From Tangfeifania diversioriginum (GTDB lineage: Bacteria > Bacteroidota > Bacteroidia > Bacteroidales > Prolixibacteraceae), in the NCBI RefSeq assembly GCF_900141875.1, contig NZ_FQZE01000029.1, forward strand, positions 1-56,962: DNA of 56,962 bases, in the 5' to 3' direction. The notes under the pieces are model-generated. The model saw only the letters and a list, made by a program, of their open reading frames with translations. It was not told where the DNA came from and did no database searches. This document shows positions 20,181 to 27,962 of this stretch, one piece after another. Position numbers and translations under genes: made by a program. The stretch's first letter is position 1. Each line of letters begins with the position of its first letter.

Positions 20181-20876
20181 ATGGAAATTTTTAAGAAGAA
20201 CGACAAACTGTACCACATCATCGACCACAACTATCACCTGTTGCCCGTTTTGAACCGGTTTGGGATAAATTTGGGGTTTCGCGATAAAACAGTGGAAGAA
20301 ATTTGCCTTGAACATAACATCAACACCGGTTTTTTCATGGCCATTGTGAACACCTACCACAACGAGGAGTATTTTCCAAGAAATGAACTGCTCACTTTTT
20401 CGCCGCTGGAAATAATCAGCTACCTGCGAAAAACACACAGCTACTACTTTTCGTACACCATACCCAAACTCGACGATTTGCTGAACCGGCTGATTGCAAG
20501 CAGCCCCTCCGACTTCAAAGGACTCCAAATGGTGGATGTTTTCTACAAAAAATACAAAAAAGAGCTGAGGCAACACATCGACCACGAAGAAGAGAAAGTT
20601 TTTCCGTATGTAATCAACCTCGTAAAAACACAACAACCAGACAGCGAATACACCATCCGTAATTTTGAAGAAGAACACTCGAATGTGGAAGAAAAGTTAA
20701 ATGACCTGAAACACCTTCTTATTAAATACATTACGCCCGATTACGACGAAAATATCTGCAACGACTTTTTAATTACCCTCTCCCTTTTTGAAAAAGATTT
20801 GGAAGATCACGCGCGGATTGAGGATAAAATTTTAATGCCCTTAACCATTGAAATTGAAAACAAGCTGCTGAAATGA
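20181..20876 (+). CDS. Hemerythrin HHE-domain protein, RIC/ScdA-like
   Basis: A 231-residue cytoplasmic protein. The N-terminal about 65 residues resemble the ScdA/DUF1858-type helical domain of iron-sulfur repair proteins (HIIDHNYHLLPVLNRFGINL) but lack the Cys seen in classical ScdA/YtfE. The C-terminal hemerythrin domain (about 80-225) has candidate di-iron ligands in RKTHSYYFSY, IDHEEEKVFPY, EEEHSNVEEKL and DHARIEDKI, i.e. His-rich helices with HxxxE pairs. Family members repair Fe-S clusters after nitric oxide or oxidative stress, or bind O2/NO. The stop overlaps the LuxR start by four bases (ATGA), so sensor-like protein and regulator are translationally coupled. Confidence 0.85.
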   Translation: MEIFKKNDKLYHIIDHNYHLLPVLNRFGINLGFRDKTVEEICLEHNINTGFFMAIVNTYHNEEYFPRNELLTFSPLEIISYLRKTHSYYFSYTIPKLDDLLNRLIASSPSDFKGLQMVDVFYKKYKKELRQHIDHEEEKVFPYVINLVKTQQPDSEYTIRNFEEEHSNVEEKLNDLKHLLIKYITPDYDENICNDFLITLSLFEKDLEDHARIEDKILMPLTIEIENKLLK

Positions 20877-21475
20877 ACAGAAAGATCTTCATCATCCACT
20901 CCTCGGAAATTATCCGCAAAGGTATAAACGCCATTTTGCGCAGTTATTTCAATGCTGAAATTATTATGCTCGAAAAAACTGAAGAGCTGAAGGCATTTTG
21001 CGAATTGAAAGGCCAGGAAATTGTTATTATCGGCGAGAATATTACAGCCACAAAAATCAATAACTATAAGCTGCTGCAAACAAACAACGAGGTGAAGTGG
21101 ATTGATTTCATCAATGAAAAAGAAGATCGTGATGAACCGCTCCCCTTTTGCAAGTTTTATATCACCACCCAAACCGGGGCCGTCCAACTGCAAAAAATGG
21201 TTTCGCGCTGCCTGAACAAGACCAGGAAACAAACCCAGAATAACGAAAGCGAAGAACTCTCAGTGCGCGAAAAAGAGGTGCTGAAACTGGTGGCACTCGG
21301 CCATTCCAACAAGGTGATTGCCGAAAAACTCTTCATCAGCATTCACACCGTAATTTCGCACCGGAAGAACATAACCGAAAAAACCGGCATTAAATCCATC
21401 TCAGGATTAACGGTTTACGCCATCCTCAACAACCTCATCGACACCGAAAATATCAATCCCGAAGATTTAATCTGA
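20873..21475 (+). CDS. LuxR/NarL-family transcription factor with degenerate receiver
   Basis: A 200-residue protein built like a NarL response regulator. Residues about 1-115 follow the receiver secondary structure (KIFIIHSSEIIRKGINAIL) but the acidic pair is replaced by HSS and the phospho-acceptor Asp position reads IVIIGENIT, so phosphorylation is unlikely. Residues about 130-195 are a complete LuxR HTH: LSVREKEVLKLVALGHSNKV, then IAEKLFISIHTVISHRKNI. It may be constitutive or respond through protein contact, perhaps with the coupled hemerythrin protein. A 22-bp perfect palindrome starts four bases after its stop codon and is a candidate operator. Confidence 0.88.
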   Translation: MNRKIFIIHSSEIIRKGINAILRSYFNAEIIMLEKTEELKAFCELKGQEIVIIGENITATKINNYKLLQTNNEVKWIDFINEKEDRDEPLPFCKFYITTQTGAVQLQKMVSRCLNKTRKQTQNNESEELSVREKEVLKLVALGHSNKVIAEKLFISIHTVISHRKNITEKTGIKSISGLTVYAILNNLIDTENINPEDLI

Positions 21476-21478
21476 TTA

Positions 21479-21500
21479 AAATCCCAACATGTTGGGATTT
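21479..21500. promoter_or_regulatory. Perfect 22-bp palindrome, candidate operator
   Basis: The half-site AAATCCCAACA is followed immediately by its exact reverse complement TGTTGGGATTT, with no spacer. It lies between the LuxR stop (21475) and the porin start (21567). There is no long T run after it, so a terminator is unlikely. A second inverted repeat, TTACCAA (21526-21532) / TTGGTAA (21540-21546), lies 25 bases further on. Confidence 0.55.
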
Positions 21501-21566
21501 CCGGCCCCGTTTCGTTCATGTAGTTTTACCAAAAAGTTATTGGTAATTAATCTAAATAAAAACAAC

Positions 21567-22772
21567 ATGAAACGAAATTTGATTTTTATACTTCTTTTTA
21601 TATGCTCCGTCTTAGTAAATGCACAACCCGCTGACAGTCTGCCGGGCAATCTTTATATGAATGTTGCCGAACGACTTTTGTACACCGACGGCAATCTGAA
21701 AATTGGTGGTTACGGCGGCGTGCACTACAACCAGCCCTTCGATTCGGAAATGAAGCTAAACGGCAACATGGACGTGCACCGTTTTATCATGCTGCTTGGG
21801 TACAGTTTCAGCAACAACACCCAGTTTATTTCCGAAATCGAGTTTGAACATGTAAAAGAGGTGTATATTGAACAGGCCTTTTTGCAGCACAAAATCAACA
21901 ATTCCATCAATTTCAGGGCCGGACTGATGCTCACGCCCATGGGTATTACCAACGAGTACCACGAGCCCAACCTGTTCAGGGGAGTGGAACGCCCGCTCAT
22001 CGACAAGCACATTTCGCCCACTACCTGGCGCGAAATTGGCGCCGGTTTCATGGGTTACATTCTGCCGGTTTCTTTAAAATACCAGGCGTACCTGATGAAT
22101 GGATTTAAAAGTTACGACGGCGGTGCCATTCTCAACGGAAGTGGTTTGCGCAGCGGGCGGCAAAAAGGTGCCGAAAGCATTTTCAGCTCACCCAGTTTTT
22201 CAGGTAAAGTAGAATATTTCGGGATTCGCGGACTCAACGTGGGGGCATCGGTTTATACAGGAAACACGCAGAGTACACTATACAACGGTGTTGAAAAAGA
22301 GAATAACACGGCGCTGGCTACAGCCGATTCGTCAGTGGTGGGAGTTGCCATGCTGGGCCTCGATGCCCGCTATTCGGTGAAAGGACTTCAGTTGAAAGGA
22401 CAATACTATTACACCGGAATTTCAAATACCGGACAATACAACGAATTTACAGCCGGTGCTACCGGAGTTCCCAACGACCTGGGAAGTTCGCTCACAGGTT
22501 ATTACCTGGAAGCTGCATATAACGTTTTCCGGCCGCTGGCCAACGTGCAGTCGGAGCTCACGCCGTTTGTCCGTTACGAAAAATGGAACACCCAAAACTC
22601 GGTGGAACAGGGGTCGCCAAATCCGGCTTACGATAAAAAAGCCATTATCGGCGGACTGGAATGGGAAATGGCCCGTGGAGCATTGCTTAAGGCCGACATT
22701 CAGTTTGTAAAATCAGCCGCGCAATCCGAATACGTGAAAACGTTCAACGCAGGTGTGGGCATCATGTTTTAA
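21567..22772 (+). CDS. Outer-membrane porin-like beta-barrel protein (OprP/OprO-like)
   Basis: A 401-residue exported barrel protein. ATG 21567 gives a clean signal peptide (MKRNLIFILLFICSVLVNAQ); the in-frame ATG at 21489 lies inside the palindrome and would add 26 non-signal residues. The mature part has many amphipathic strands (GNLKIGGYGGVHYNQPFD; FIMLLGYSFSNNTQFISEIE; LELTP-like ends) and ends with aromatic FNAGVGIMF, as expected for an outer-membrane porin. It resembles phosphate-selective-porin-like proteins of Bacteroidota, but selectivity cannot be read. The next gene, an FMN-binding lipid-free exported protein, starts 12 bases later, so the two form an operon. Confidence 0.78.
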   Translation: MKRNLIFILLFICSVLVNAQPADSLPGNLYMNVAERLLYTDGNLKIGGYGGVHYNQPFDSEMKLNGNMDVHRFIMLLGYSFSNNTQFISEIEFEHVKEVYIEQAFLQHKINNSINFRAGLMLTPMGITNEYHEPNLFRGVERPLIDKHISPTTWREIGAGFMGYILPVSLKYQAYLMNGFKSYDGGAILNGSGLRSGRQKGAESIFSSPSFSGKVEYFGIRGLNVGASVYTGNTQSTLYNGVEKENNTALATADSSVVGVAMLGLDARYSVKGLQLKGQYYYTGISNTGQYNEFTAGATGVPNDLGSSLTGYYLEAAYNVFRPLANVQSELTPFVRYEKWNTQNSVEQGSPNPAYDKKAIIGGLEWEMARGALLKADIQFVKSAAQSEYVKTFNAGVGIMF

Positions 22773-22784
22773 AAACCAGTCGTT

Positions 22785-23345
22785 ATGAAAAAACTTTTTC
22801 TATTTTCATTTTTATTCACTGCTTTGGCTTCGTTTGGAAATGGAATACCGGATGATCTGCCCCGCCAGGTTTCACGGGAGTTAAAAAAGCAATTTGGCAA
22901 GAATGAAGTTGTTTTGGCAGAAGAAAACAACGCTGCTTTACCTGACAAAACGGGCCAATTTTTCAGAATTCTGTCCGACAGCGATTCCACCACCGAAGGT
23001 TACCTGCACTACGGACGGGTAAAAACCTGCCGGGCCGGAGGATGCGCACTGCCCGGGGGAAACGACAGTGGAACCGACAGCGAATATTTCGATTACCTGA
23101 TTGTTTTTGGCACCGATGCCAGCGTGCAGGCAGTAAAAATTTATAACTACCAGGCCAGTTACGGGCACGAAATAGCTGCCCGTGGATGGCTGAAACAGTT
23201 CCGGGATTTTACAACGGACGACACACTTGATGTAGGAAAAAACATCGACGGCATTTCCGGGGCCACGGTTTCAGTTCATGCCATTACCGACGATGTGCAG
23301 TGGAAAACGCAATTGCTGAAGGAAATGATTTTGTCTGAACGATGA
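22785..23345 (+). CDS. Exported FMN-binding domain protein
   Basis: A 186-residue protein with signal peptide MKKLFLFSFLFTALASFGNG. It has an FMN_bind domain (about 95-170) with the flavinylation motif DGISGATVS, in which Thr161 would carry FMN covalently through a phosphodiester bond put on by ApbE; no apbE is in the window. Cys82 and Cys87 in TCRAGGCALPGG form an extra pair that could bind a disulfide or a metal. Such domains occur in RnfG, NqrC and NosR and in flavin-based extracellular electron-transfer proteins. Pairing with a porin suggests a periplasmic redox role, which is inference. Confidence 0.82.
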   Translation: MKKLFLFSFLFTALASFGNGIPDDLPRQVSRELKKQFGKNEVVLAEENNAALPDKTGQFFRILSDSDSTTEGYLHYGRVKTCRAGGCALPGGNDSGTDSEYFDYLIVFGTDASVQAVKIYNYQASYGHEIAARGWLKQFRDFTTDDTLDVGKNIDGISGATVSVHAITDDVQWKTQLLKEMILSER

Positions 23346-23371
23346 AATTGATGCTCAATGTAATCTTCGTG

Positions 23372-23708
23372 GTAATGACAGAGCTTAAACTTGCTGTCAT
23401 TCCGAGTGTCCACCCAATTTTATTGGGCATAATGAGAAAATGACATAACCGGCAACTGTCATTTCGACGAGTATGCGAGGAGAAATCTGTTTCAATTACA
23501 GGGATTTCTCTCCCGGAATACCGGGATTCTCACAAAGTGATCTGCCATTGGCATCACTTCGTGGGCTTCGCGTGAAATGACATCAGCGTATGGTTTTCTA
23601 ATTTATCTCATTATTAGTTATTTATAAAAATCTGTCATTGGCAGGGAAGCGACGAGGAATCCCTGCCTGTTTGTACAGATTTCTCCTCCTGCGTCGTCGA
23701 AATGACAG
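23372..23708. repeat. Cluster of nested REP-like palindromes
   Basis: This gene-free stretch holds seven alternating copies of TGTCATT/AATGACA (23374, 23395, 23439, 23457, 23576, 23633, 23701). The outermost long pair is about 35 bases each: 23456-23490 (beginning CTGTCATTTCGACGAG, ending GAGAAATCTGT) and its near-perfect reverse complement at 23675-23708. Smaller hairpins nest inside, for example CCCAAT/ATTGGG at 23413-23427. Repeats with GTCATTTCGACGA...GGAGAAATCT are common between genes in Bacteroidota. The region 23346-23801 contains no gene I can support. Confidence 0.8.
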
Positions 23709-23801
23709 TGAATCTTCAAAATTCTCAAGTTAATCTTGTTTTGAATTTTGAATATTGTTTTTTGGATCTTTTTTGTTATTTGATATTTGTTATTTGATAA
23801 T

Positions 23802-24689
23802 TTATTTTTCGTATTTATCTATCCCGGAAGTTTCCATGCTGCGATCGACTTTTTTCACGAGTCCCTGCAACACTTTTCCCGGGCCAATTTCGGTAAATGA
23901 TGTGGCGCCACCGGCAATCATATTTTTCACCGTTTGCGTCCATTTCACCGGAGCTGTCAGCTGGGCAATCAGGTTTTGTTTTATTTCCGAAGGATCGGTA
24001 ACCGGTTGCGCGTTCACGTTTTGGTACACCGGGCAAACCGGTTTCTGAACATCGGTGGTTTCAATGGCTGCCGCCAGTTCCTCGCGGGCCGGCTCCATCA
24101 AGGGTGAGTGAAAAGCACCGCCCACCGGCAGTTTCAGGGCACGTTTGGCCCCTTTTTCTTTGAGCAATTCGCAGGCTTTGTCAATTCCTTCAACCGACCC
24201 CGAAATGACCAGCTGACCGGGGCAGTTGTAATTGGCGGGCACCACCACACCGGCAACTGAGCTGCACACCTCTTCCACGGCTTCATCGTCGAGGCCAACA
24301 ATGGCCGCCATGGTGGAAGGCTCCACCTCGCAGGCTTTCTGCATGGCCATTGCACGTTTCGATACCAGCGCCAGGCCGTCTTCAAACGTCAGCGCGCCAG
24401 CAGCCACCAACGCCGAAAACTCGCCCAGTGAGTGACCGGCCACCATGCCGGGCGCGAAATCTTCCAGTGTTTTGGCCAGCAGCACCGAGTGCAGAAAAAT
24501 AGCGGGCTGTGTAACTTTGGTCTGCTTTAAATCATCAGCCGAACCTTCAAACATGATATCTGTAATGCGGAAACCCAAAATTTCGTTGGCTTTATCAAAC
24601 AGTTGTTTTGCTTCCGCCGAATTCTCGTATAAGTCTTTCCCCATGCCGGGGTATTGTGCTCCCTGTCCGGGAAAAACGAATGCTTTCAT
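23802..24689 (-). CDS. fabD: Malonyl-CoA:acyl-carrier-protein transacylase
   Basis: A 295-residue alpha/beta hydrolase-like acyltransferase of fatty-acid synthesis that moves malonyl from CoA to ACP. The oxyanion motif FPGQGAQYPGMG lies at the N-terminus. The nucleophile Ser87 sits in GHSLGEFSAL, the Arg-containing SKRAMAMQKAC helix follows, and the catalytic His is in VGGAFHSPLM (about 196-205). The final GPGKVLQGLVKK is typical. Length and motifs are complete. It is monocistronic here, without the fab genes nearby. A -7 promoter element lies just upstream. Confidence 0.96.
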   Translation of the reverse strand: MKAFVFPGQGAQYPGMGKDLYENSAEAKQLFDKANEILGFRITDIMFEGSADDLKQTKVTQPAIFLHSVLLAKTLEDFAPGMVAGHSLGEFSALVAAGALTFEDGLALVSKRAMAMQKACEVEPSTMAAIVGLDDEAVEEVCSSVAGVVVPANYNCPGQLVISGSVEGIDKACELLKEKGAKRALKLPVGGAFHSPLMEPAREELAAAIETTDVQKPVCPVYQNVNAQPVTDPSEIKQNLIAQLTAPVKWTQTVKNMIAGGATSFTEIGPGKVLQGLVKKVDRSMETSGIDKYEK

Positions 24690-24713
24690 TTTTGCTGCTT
24701 TTTAATTTCGGGG

Positions 24714-24721
24714 CAAATATA
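24714..24721 (-). promoter_or_regulatory. -7 element of fabD
   Basis: The minus strand reads TATATTTG at 24721-24714, matching TAnnTTTG, 24 bases before the fabD ATG (24689). No -33 element is obvious. Confidence 0.4.
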
Positions 24722-24770
24722 TAAATTTTGGATGGGTTGCGGGAAGACAGCTGAGAAAGAGGTATTAAAC

Positions 24771-24793
24771 GGCACAGATTACAAATCTGCGCC
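24771..24793. repeat. Short palindrome after the DUF4143 ATPase gene
   Basis: GGCACAGATT (24771-24780) and AATCTGCGCC (24784-24793) pair at 9 of 10 positions around a 3-base loop. It lies 9 bases beyond the ATPase stop codon. It may be a REP-like element or end the ATPase transcript, although no long T run follows. Confidence 0.5.
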
Positions 24794-24802
24794 AGCAAGA
24801 AT

Positions 24803-25927
24803 TTATTTGTTTATCGTTACGAAATCTCTAAAATTATTTCTGTCAATTACTTTATTTTCAGAATTATATGCTTTTGTGAAAGTTTTTGGTAGTTTTTGAA
24901 TCTTTTTTTTGTTCCATTTAAATTCATAACCAAATATTTTACCTTCATATTCTTCCACGAAATCGACTTCTTGTTGTTGTCTTGTTCTCCAAAAATACGT
25001 GCGAGCCAGACTTTCCTTGTATTCAATCTGCTTAATTCTCTCCGAGATTAGGAAATTTTCCCATAAAGCGCCTTTATCCGTTCTTAAACTAAGAGGGTTA
25101 AAGTTTCCAATTACCATATTTCGAATACCGTTGTCGTAGAAATAAATCTTTTTATTGGTTTTTATTTCGTTTCTTACATTTCTACTAAAGCTACTTAGCT
25201 TAAAAACTATATATCCTTTTTGTAAAATATCGATATATTTACTAATTGTTTTTTTGTCCACATTAACTATTTGACTTAGTTCTGAATAATTCACTTCACT
25301 TCCTATTTGAAGAGCTAATGCTTGAACTAATTTATCAAGTATCTCTGGCTTACGAATATCGGCAAACGATAAAATATCTTTGTATAGATAGCTGTTTACC
25401 AAATTGCGTAGAATACCAATTTCATCGCCAACATTATTTAGAACATCAGGGTAGAATCCATATAACAATCTGTTTTCTATATCTTGTTCTGCGTATAAGT
25501 ATCCGTGATGGTTTTCATATTCTTCCCAGGAAATAGGAAAGAGCTGATATTCCCATTTTCTACCGGTTAGGGGTTCGTTTATTTTGTTTGACAAATCAAA
25601 TGAGGAAGAACCACTCGTGAATAGTTGCACATCTTTGAACCTGTCTGTGATAATTTTCATAGTCAACCCAATTCCTTCAATCCGTTGTGCTTCATCAATA
25701 AAAATATACTTATACTTACCAAGAATTGACCTGATTTGTTGTGTTGTTGGTCCGGTTAATAATGTTCTGGTTTTTGGGTCGTCTCCATCAAGAAGTAAAT
25801 AATCATTTGATTTTAATATTGATTCAATCATTGTGGTTTTTCCTACTTGTCTGGGACCGATTACAACAATTGCTTTTCCTGAACCAATTCTTTTGATTAT
25901 TCTATCGGTTAAATATCTGTTATACAT
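24803..25927 (-). CDS. AAA ATPase with DUF4143 domain
   Basis: A 374-residue P-loop ATPase of the AAA_14/DUF4143 group. Walker A is GPRQVGKTT (from residue 24), Walker B is YIFIDEAQ and the sensor-1-like LFTSGSSSF follows. The C-terminal DUF4143 half has a winged-helix segment (ELSQIVNVDKKTISKYIDIL) and the nuclease-like end TYFWRTRQQQEVDFVEEYEG. Members are numerous in Bacteroidota and archaea, and their function is unsettled; they are often mobile or linked to toxin-antitoxin and defence settings. It has its own -7 element and lies at the downstream end of the cassette-like island. Confidence 0.87.
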   Translation of the reverse strand: MYNRYLTDRIIKRIGSGKAIVVIGPRQVGKTTMIESILKSNDYLLLDGDDPKTRTLLTGPTTQQIRSILGKYKYIFIDEAQRIEGIGLTMKIITDRFKDVQLFTSGSSSFDLSNKINEPLTGRKWEYQLFPISWEEYENHHGYLYAEQDIENRLLYGFYPDVLNNVGDEIGILRNLVNSYLYKDILSFADIRKPEILDKLVQALALQIGSEVNYSELSQIVNVDKKTISKYIDILQKGYIVFKLSSFSRNVRNEIKTNKKIYFYDNGIRNMVIGNFNPLSLRTDKGALWENFLISERIKQIEYKESLARTYFWRTRQQQEVDFVEEYEGKIFGYEFKWNKKKIQKLPKTFTKAYNSENKVIDRNNFRDFVTINK

Positions 25928-25937
25928 CTTTTTTTAG

Positions 25938-25945
25938 CAAATATA
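25938..25945 (-). promoter_or_regulatory. -7 element of the DUF4143 ATPase gene
   Basis: The minus strand reads TATATTTG at 25945-25938, matching TAnnTTTG, 11 bases before the ATG (25927). No clear -33 element was found. Confidence 0.35.
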
Positions 25946-26014
25946 CTAATAATTAGCGATTATATTCCCTGTTTGTTATGTTATTTGCGGATTGTGTTCA
26001 CGAATTTCGCTTGT

Positions 26015-26157
26015 GTCTAACGTTGGTAAATGTTGCGAAGCGGATTCCAAAGAGCCTGCCCGGCGGTGTCATTCAGGCGGGTGCAATTCCGACAGTTACC
26101 GGGAACTCATCGCCGGGCGCTGCACGTCGCTCAGAGTCCTGTTTATTAGCGGTTGTG
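26015..26157. repeat. attC-like palindromic spacer A
   Basis: The left arm begins GTCTAAC|GTTGGTAAATGTTG (26015-26035). The right arm ends CGCTCAGAGTCCTGTTTATT then AGCGG (26128-26152). Inside, GCCCGGCG (26058-26065) pairs with CGCCGGGC (26111-26118). Both ends are shared with spacer B: 31 of 44 bases match over 26109-26152 versus 27218-27261, and 26017-26035 matches 26911-26930 with one gap. The right edge ATTAGCGGTTGTG (26145-26157) is the inverted terminus of the deacetylase unit. Size and layout resemble an integron attC site. Confidence 0.5.
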
Positions 26158-26176
26158 AATCCACTCCACCCCCCTC

Positions 26177-26902
26177 TTATTCAAGCAGTTCTGAAACAGT
26201 TTTAAATTCATATCCTCTATTCTTTAAACCATTTACAATCATTTCAATTGCATTTATTGATTCATTTCCCCAATCATACATGGGATGTAATAAAATTATT
26301 GAGCCATTTTTTGAATGCTCGACAACATATTGTGCCATCAAATCAGAACTATCTGAAATTTTTTCAATTGATTCAGGTTCAATATCCCATAAAATTGTTT
26401 TGCGGGCATTCTGTTCAAGATAGTAAGGTAATGCCAACAACTTTTTAGCATGAGGTGGTCGAACATGAATGTCTCCTTTGTATCCGGCTTTTCTTATCAA
26501 CGAGTCAGTTTTCTCTATCTCGGAGGCAATGGTTTTGTATGACCTGAAAATTAATCGTTTATGTGAATATGTATGATTTCCTATTTCGTGTCCTGAAGCA
26601 ATAATTCTTTCAGTTTCTGAAAAATAATGGTGCATGGAATTTCCTGTCAGGAAGAACGTTGCTTTTACATTCAGTTTTTCTAATATTGCTATAACCGTGT
26701 CTGTATTAGGAGAAGGTCCATCGTCAAATGTTAATGCAACAACTTTCTCGTTTGTTTCTATTCTCGGATAAATTCCTCCAAAAAACTGGAATGTTTTTGA
26801 ACTAGCTAAATAATACAAACCCACTAATAACATAAAAATCAGTAGTATGAAGGCTACTATTTTATATGTTTTTTTGTTTATCATTGACATTGTCGTTTTC
26901 AT
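26177..26902 (-). CDS. Membrane-anchored polysaccharide deacetylase (NodB homology)
   Basis: A 241-residue protein with an N-terminal signal anchor (about 13-33) and an extracytoplasmic NodB domain. The metal site is Asp61 (TFDDGPSPNT), His110 and His114 (HEIGNHTYSH). Other motifs present are RPPH, ILWDIEPES and the late catalytic His in SIILLHPMYD. It probably removes acetyl groups from peptidoglycan or another N-acetylated glycan. ATG 26902 is chosen because it directly abuts the inverted terminus AATAACCGCTAAC (26903-26915); the earlier frame start at 26926 would run through the recombination-like spacer. It forms one cassette-like unit. Confidence 0.88.
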   Translation of the reverse strand: MKTTMSMINKKTYKIVAFILLIFMLLVGLYYLASSKTFQFFGGIYPRIETNEKVVALTFDDGPSPNTDTVIAILEKLNVKATFFLTGNSMHHYFSETERIIASGHEIGNHTYSHKRLIFRSYKTIASEIEKTDSLIRKAGYKGDIHVRPPHAKKLLALPYYLEQNARKTILWDIEPESIEKISDSSDLMAQYVVEHSKNGSIILLHPMYDWGNESINAIEMIVNGLKNRGYEFKTVSELLE

Positions 26903-27268
26903 AATAACCGCTAACGTTTGGTACATGTTGAACTAAATCCCTGCGGGATAGCTGATTCAAAAGTACGCTCAAAGTGTTCATTTATTCTGTTGAAAACGTA
27001 TTTCATTTTAATTCAATGTTCCAATTATTATTCTCCTTAAAAATTTATAGTATGTCACAAGCAAAATTCTTATTTTTGTATAACTCACTTCTTCTGACAG
27101 AGTAATTTTAAAAATAAATAATTACCTGAATTTCAACAAGAACCAAACCTAAAACCGTCGTTAAGTACATAGAAAAAAATCCTGCAAAAGAAACCGGTTG
27201 TAGTTCAACACAGAATAATCGCTGGGTCGTGCCGACCGCTCATATTCCTATTTATTGGGGGTAGTAGT
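26903..27268. repeat. attC-like palindromic spacer B
   Basis: A 366-base gene-free spacer. The left edge AATAACCGCTAAC (26903-26915) is the terminus of the deacetylase unit. The right edge ATTGGGGGTAGTAGT (27254-27268) is the terminus of the MBL/4-TM unit and touches its stop codon. TGTTGAACTA (26926-26935) pairs perfectly with TAGTTCAACA (27201-27210), and a small hairpin ATCCC/GGGAT lies at about 26938-26950. Both ends are homologous to spacer A, but the middle (about 26960-27190) is a longer AT-rich insert with no gene. Confidence 0.5.
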
Positions 27269-27961
27269 TTATTGTGTCATAAATTCTTGAAACAATATTT
27301 CTGCATATAAACATCCTTTGTTCCATAAAATTTGTTTTGAAAATATTAATAATAAAGAATAAATAAATCCTAATAATACTGTCAATCCCAAAATAAAATT
27401 ATTATTATCTAAGTTAATTAGAAAAATAATTACTGTGATAGGTAACGCTATTATAGTCCCACCAATTAGATTTCTAAAAAATCCGTATTCAATATTATGT
27501 TGTAAAGTTAATTTACCATTACCGACTTTCCTTCTTATTAATCCATTTGCATCTCTAATTGTTTTTCTAGCTAAATTGTCATTCTCTTGTTCTTCGTCTA
27601 TATTAAGTAAAACTATATTAAAATCAGACTGTATTTTAGTTCTTAGCTTAGTTTTAAAGTTTTCTGATAGGCTAGTGTCATATAGCATTAACCATGTTGT
27701 TGTAGGGAAATAAAGTTGCTTTTTAAAATAATATTTTTCAAAAAGGTGTTTACCTAAATATCTATTTAATTGCATAAAAAAGTAAATCAATGCTATAGAT
27801 ATTGTAATATTTCCCAAGAATTCTATTTCACCAAGCTGTTTTAAAAAATTTATTTGCGATGAATCCAGATTCACATACTGAAAAAGAAATAAGGGTATGG
27901 CAATTAATATTGAAGGAATCAAACGAGCTTGTATATTATATTTATTTATTAAATCTTTCAT
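27269..27961 (-). CDS. Four-TM membrane protein of unknown function
   Basis: A 230-residue protein with two N-terminal hydrophobic helices (RLIPSILIAIPLFLFQYV; GNITISIALIYFFMQL), a soluble middle of about 90 residues (FPTTTWLMLYDTSLSENFKT, RKTIRDANGLIRRKVGNGK), and two C-terminal helices (GGTIIALPITVIIFLINL; ILGLTVLLGFIYSLLLIFS). ATG 27961 lies one base after the MBL stop (27963), so the pair is tightly coupled; an alternative in-frame start at 28009 would overlap the MBL gene. The TM-soluble-TM layout recalls membrane effectors of conflict systems such as S-4TM proteins, but I recognise no motif. The function is not known. Confidence 0.75.
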   Translation of the reverse strand: MKDLINKYNIQARLIPSILIAIPLFLFQYVNLDSSQINFLKQLGEIEFLGNITISIALIYFFMQLNRYLGKHLFEKYYFKKQLYFPTTTWLMLYDTSLSENFKTKLRTKIQSDFNIVLLNIDEEQENDNLARKTIRDANGLIRRKVGNGKLTLQHNIEYGFFRNLIGGTIIALPITVIIFLINLDNNNFILGLTVLLGFIYSLLLIFSKQILWNKGCLYAEILFQEFMTQ

Positions 27962-27962
27962 T

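Noticed and set aside
20157-20678. A 173-codon minus-strand frame opposite the hemerythrin gene
   Set aside because: Val/Phe-rich nonsense composition and no start context; the plus-strand hemerythrin motifs are clear.
21489-21566. Upstream in-frame ATG for the porin
   Set aside because: It lies inside the 22-bp palindrome and would put 26 residues before an obvious signal peptide starting at 21567.
24803-25927. DUF4143 ATPase as a fourth complete cassette
   Set aside because: Its upstream edge has GTTAGAC at 26021-26015 (minus strand), but no matching inverted terminus was found after its stop, so it was not counted as a unit.
26041-26140. Possible group II intron or riboswitch fragment in spacer A
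   Set aside because: The phrase GGGTGCAATTCCGACAGTTA looks RNA-like, but no domain V, reverse transcriptase or conserved riboswitch core was found. The attC-like explanation also covers spacer B.
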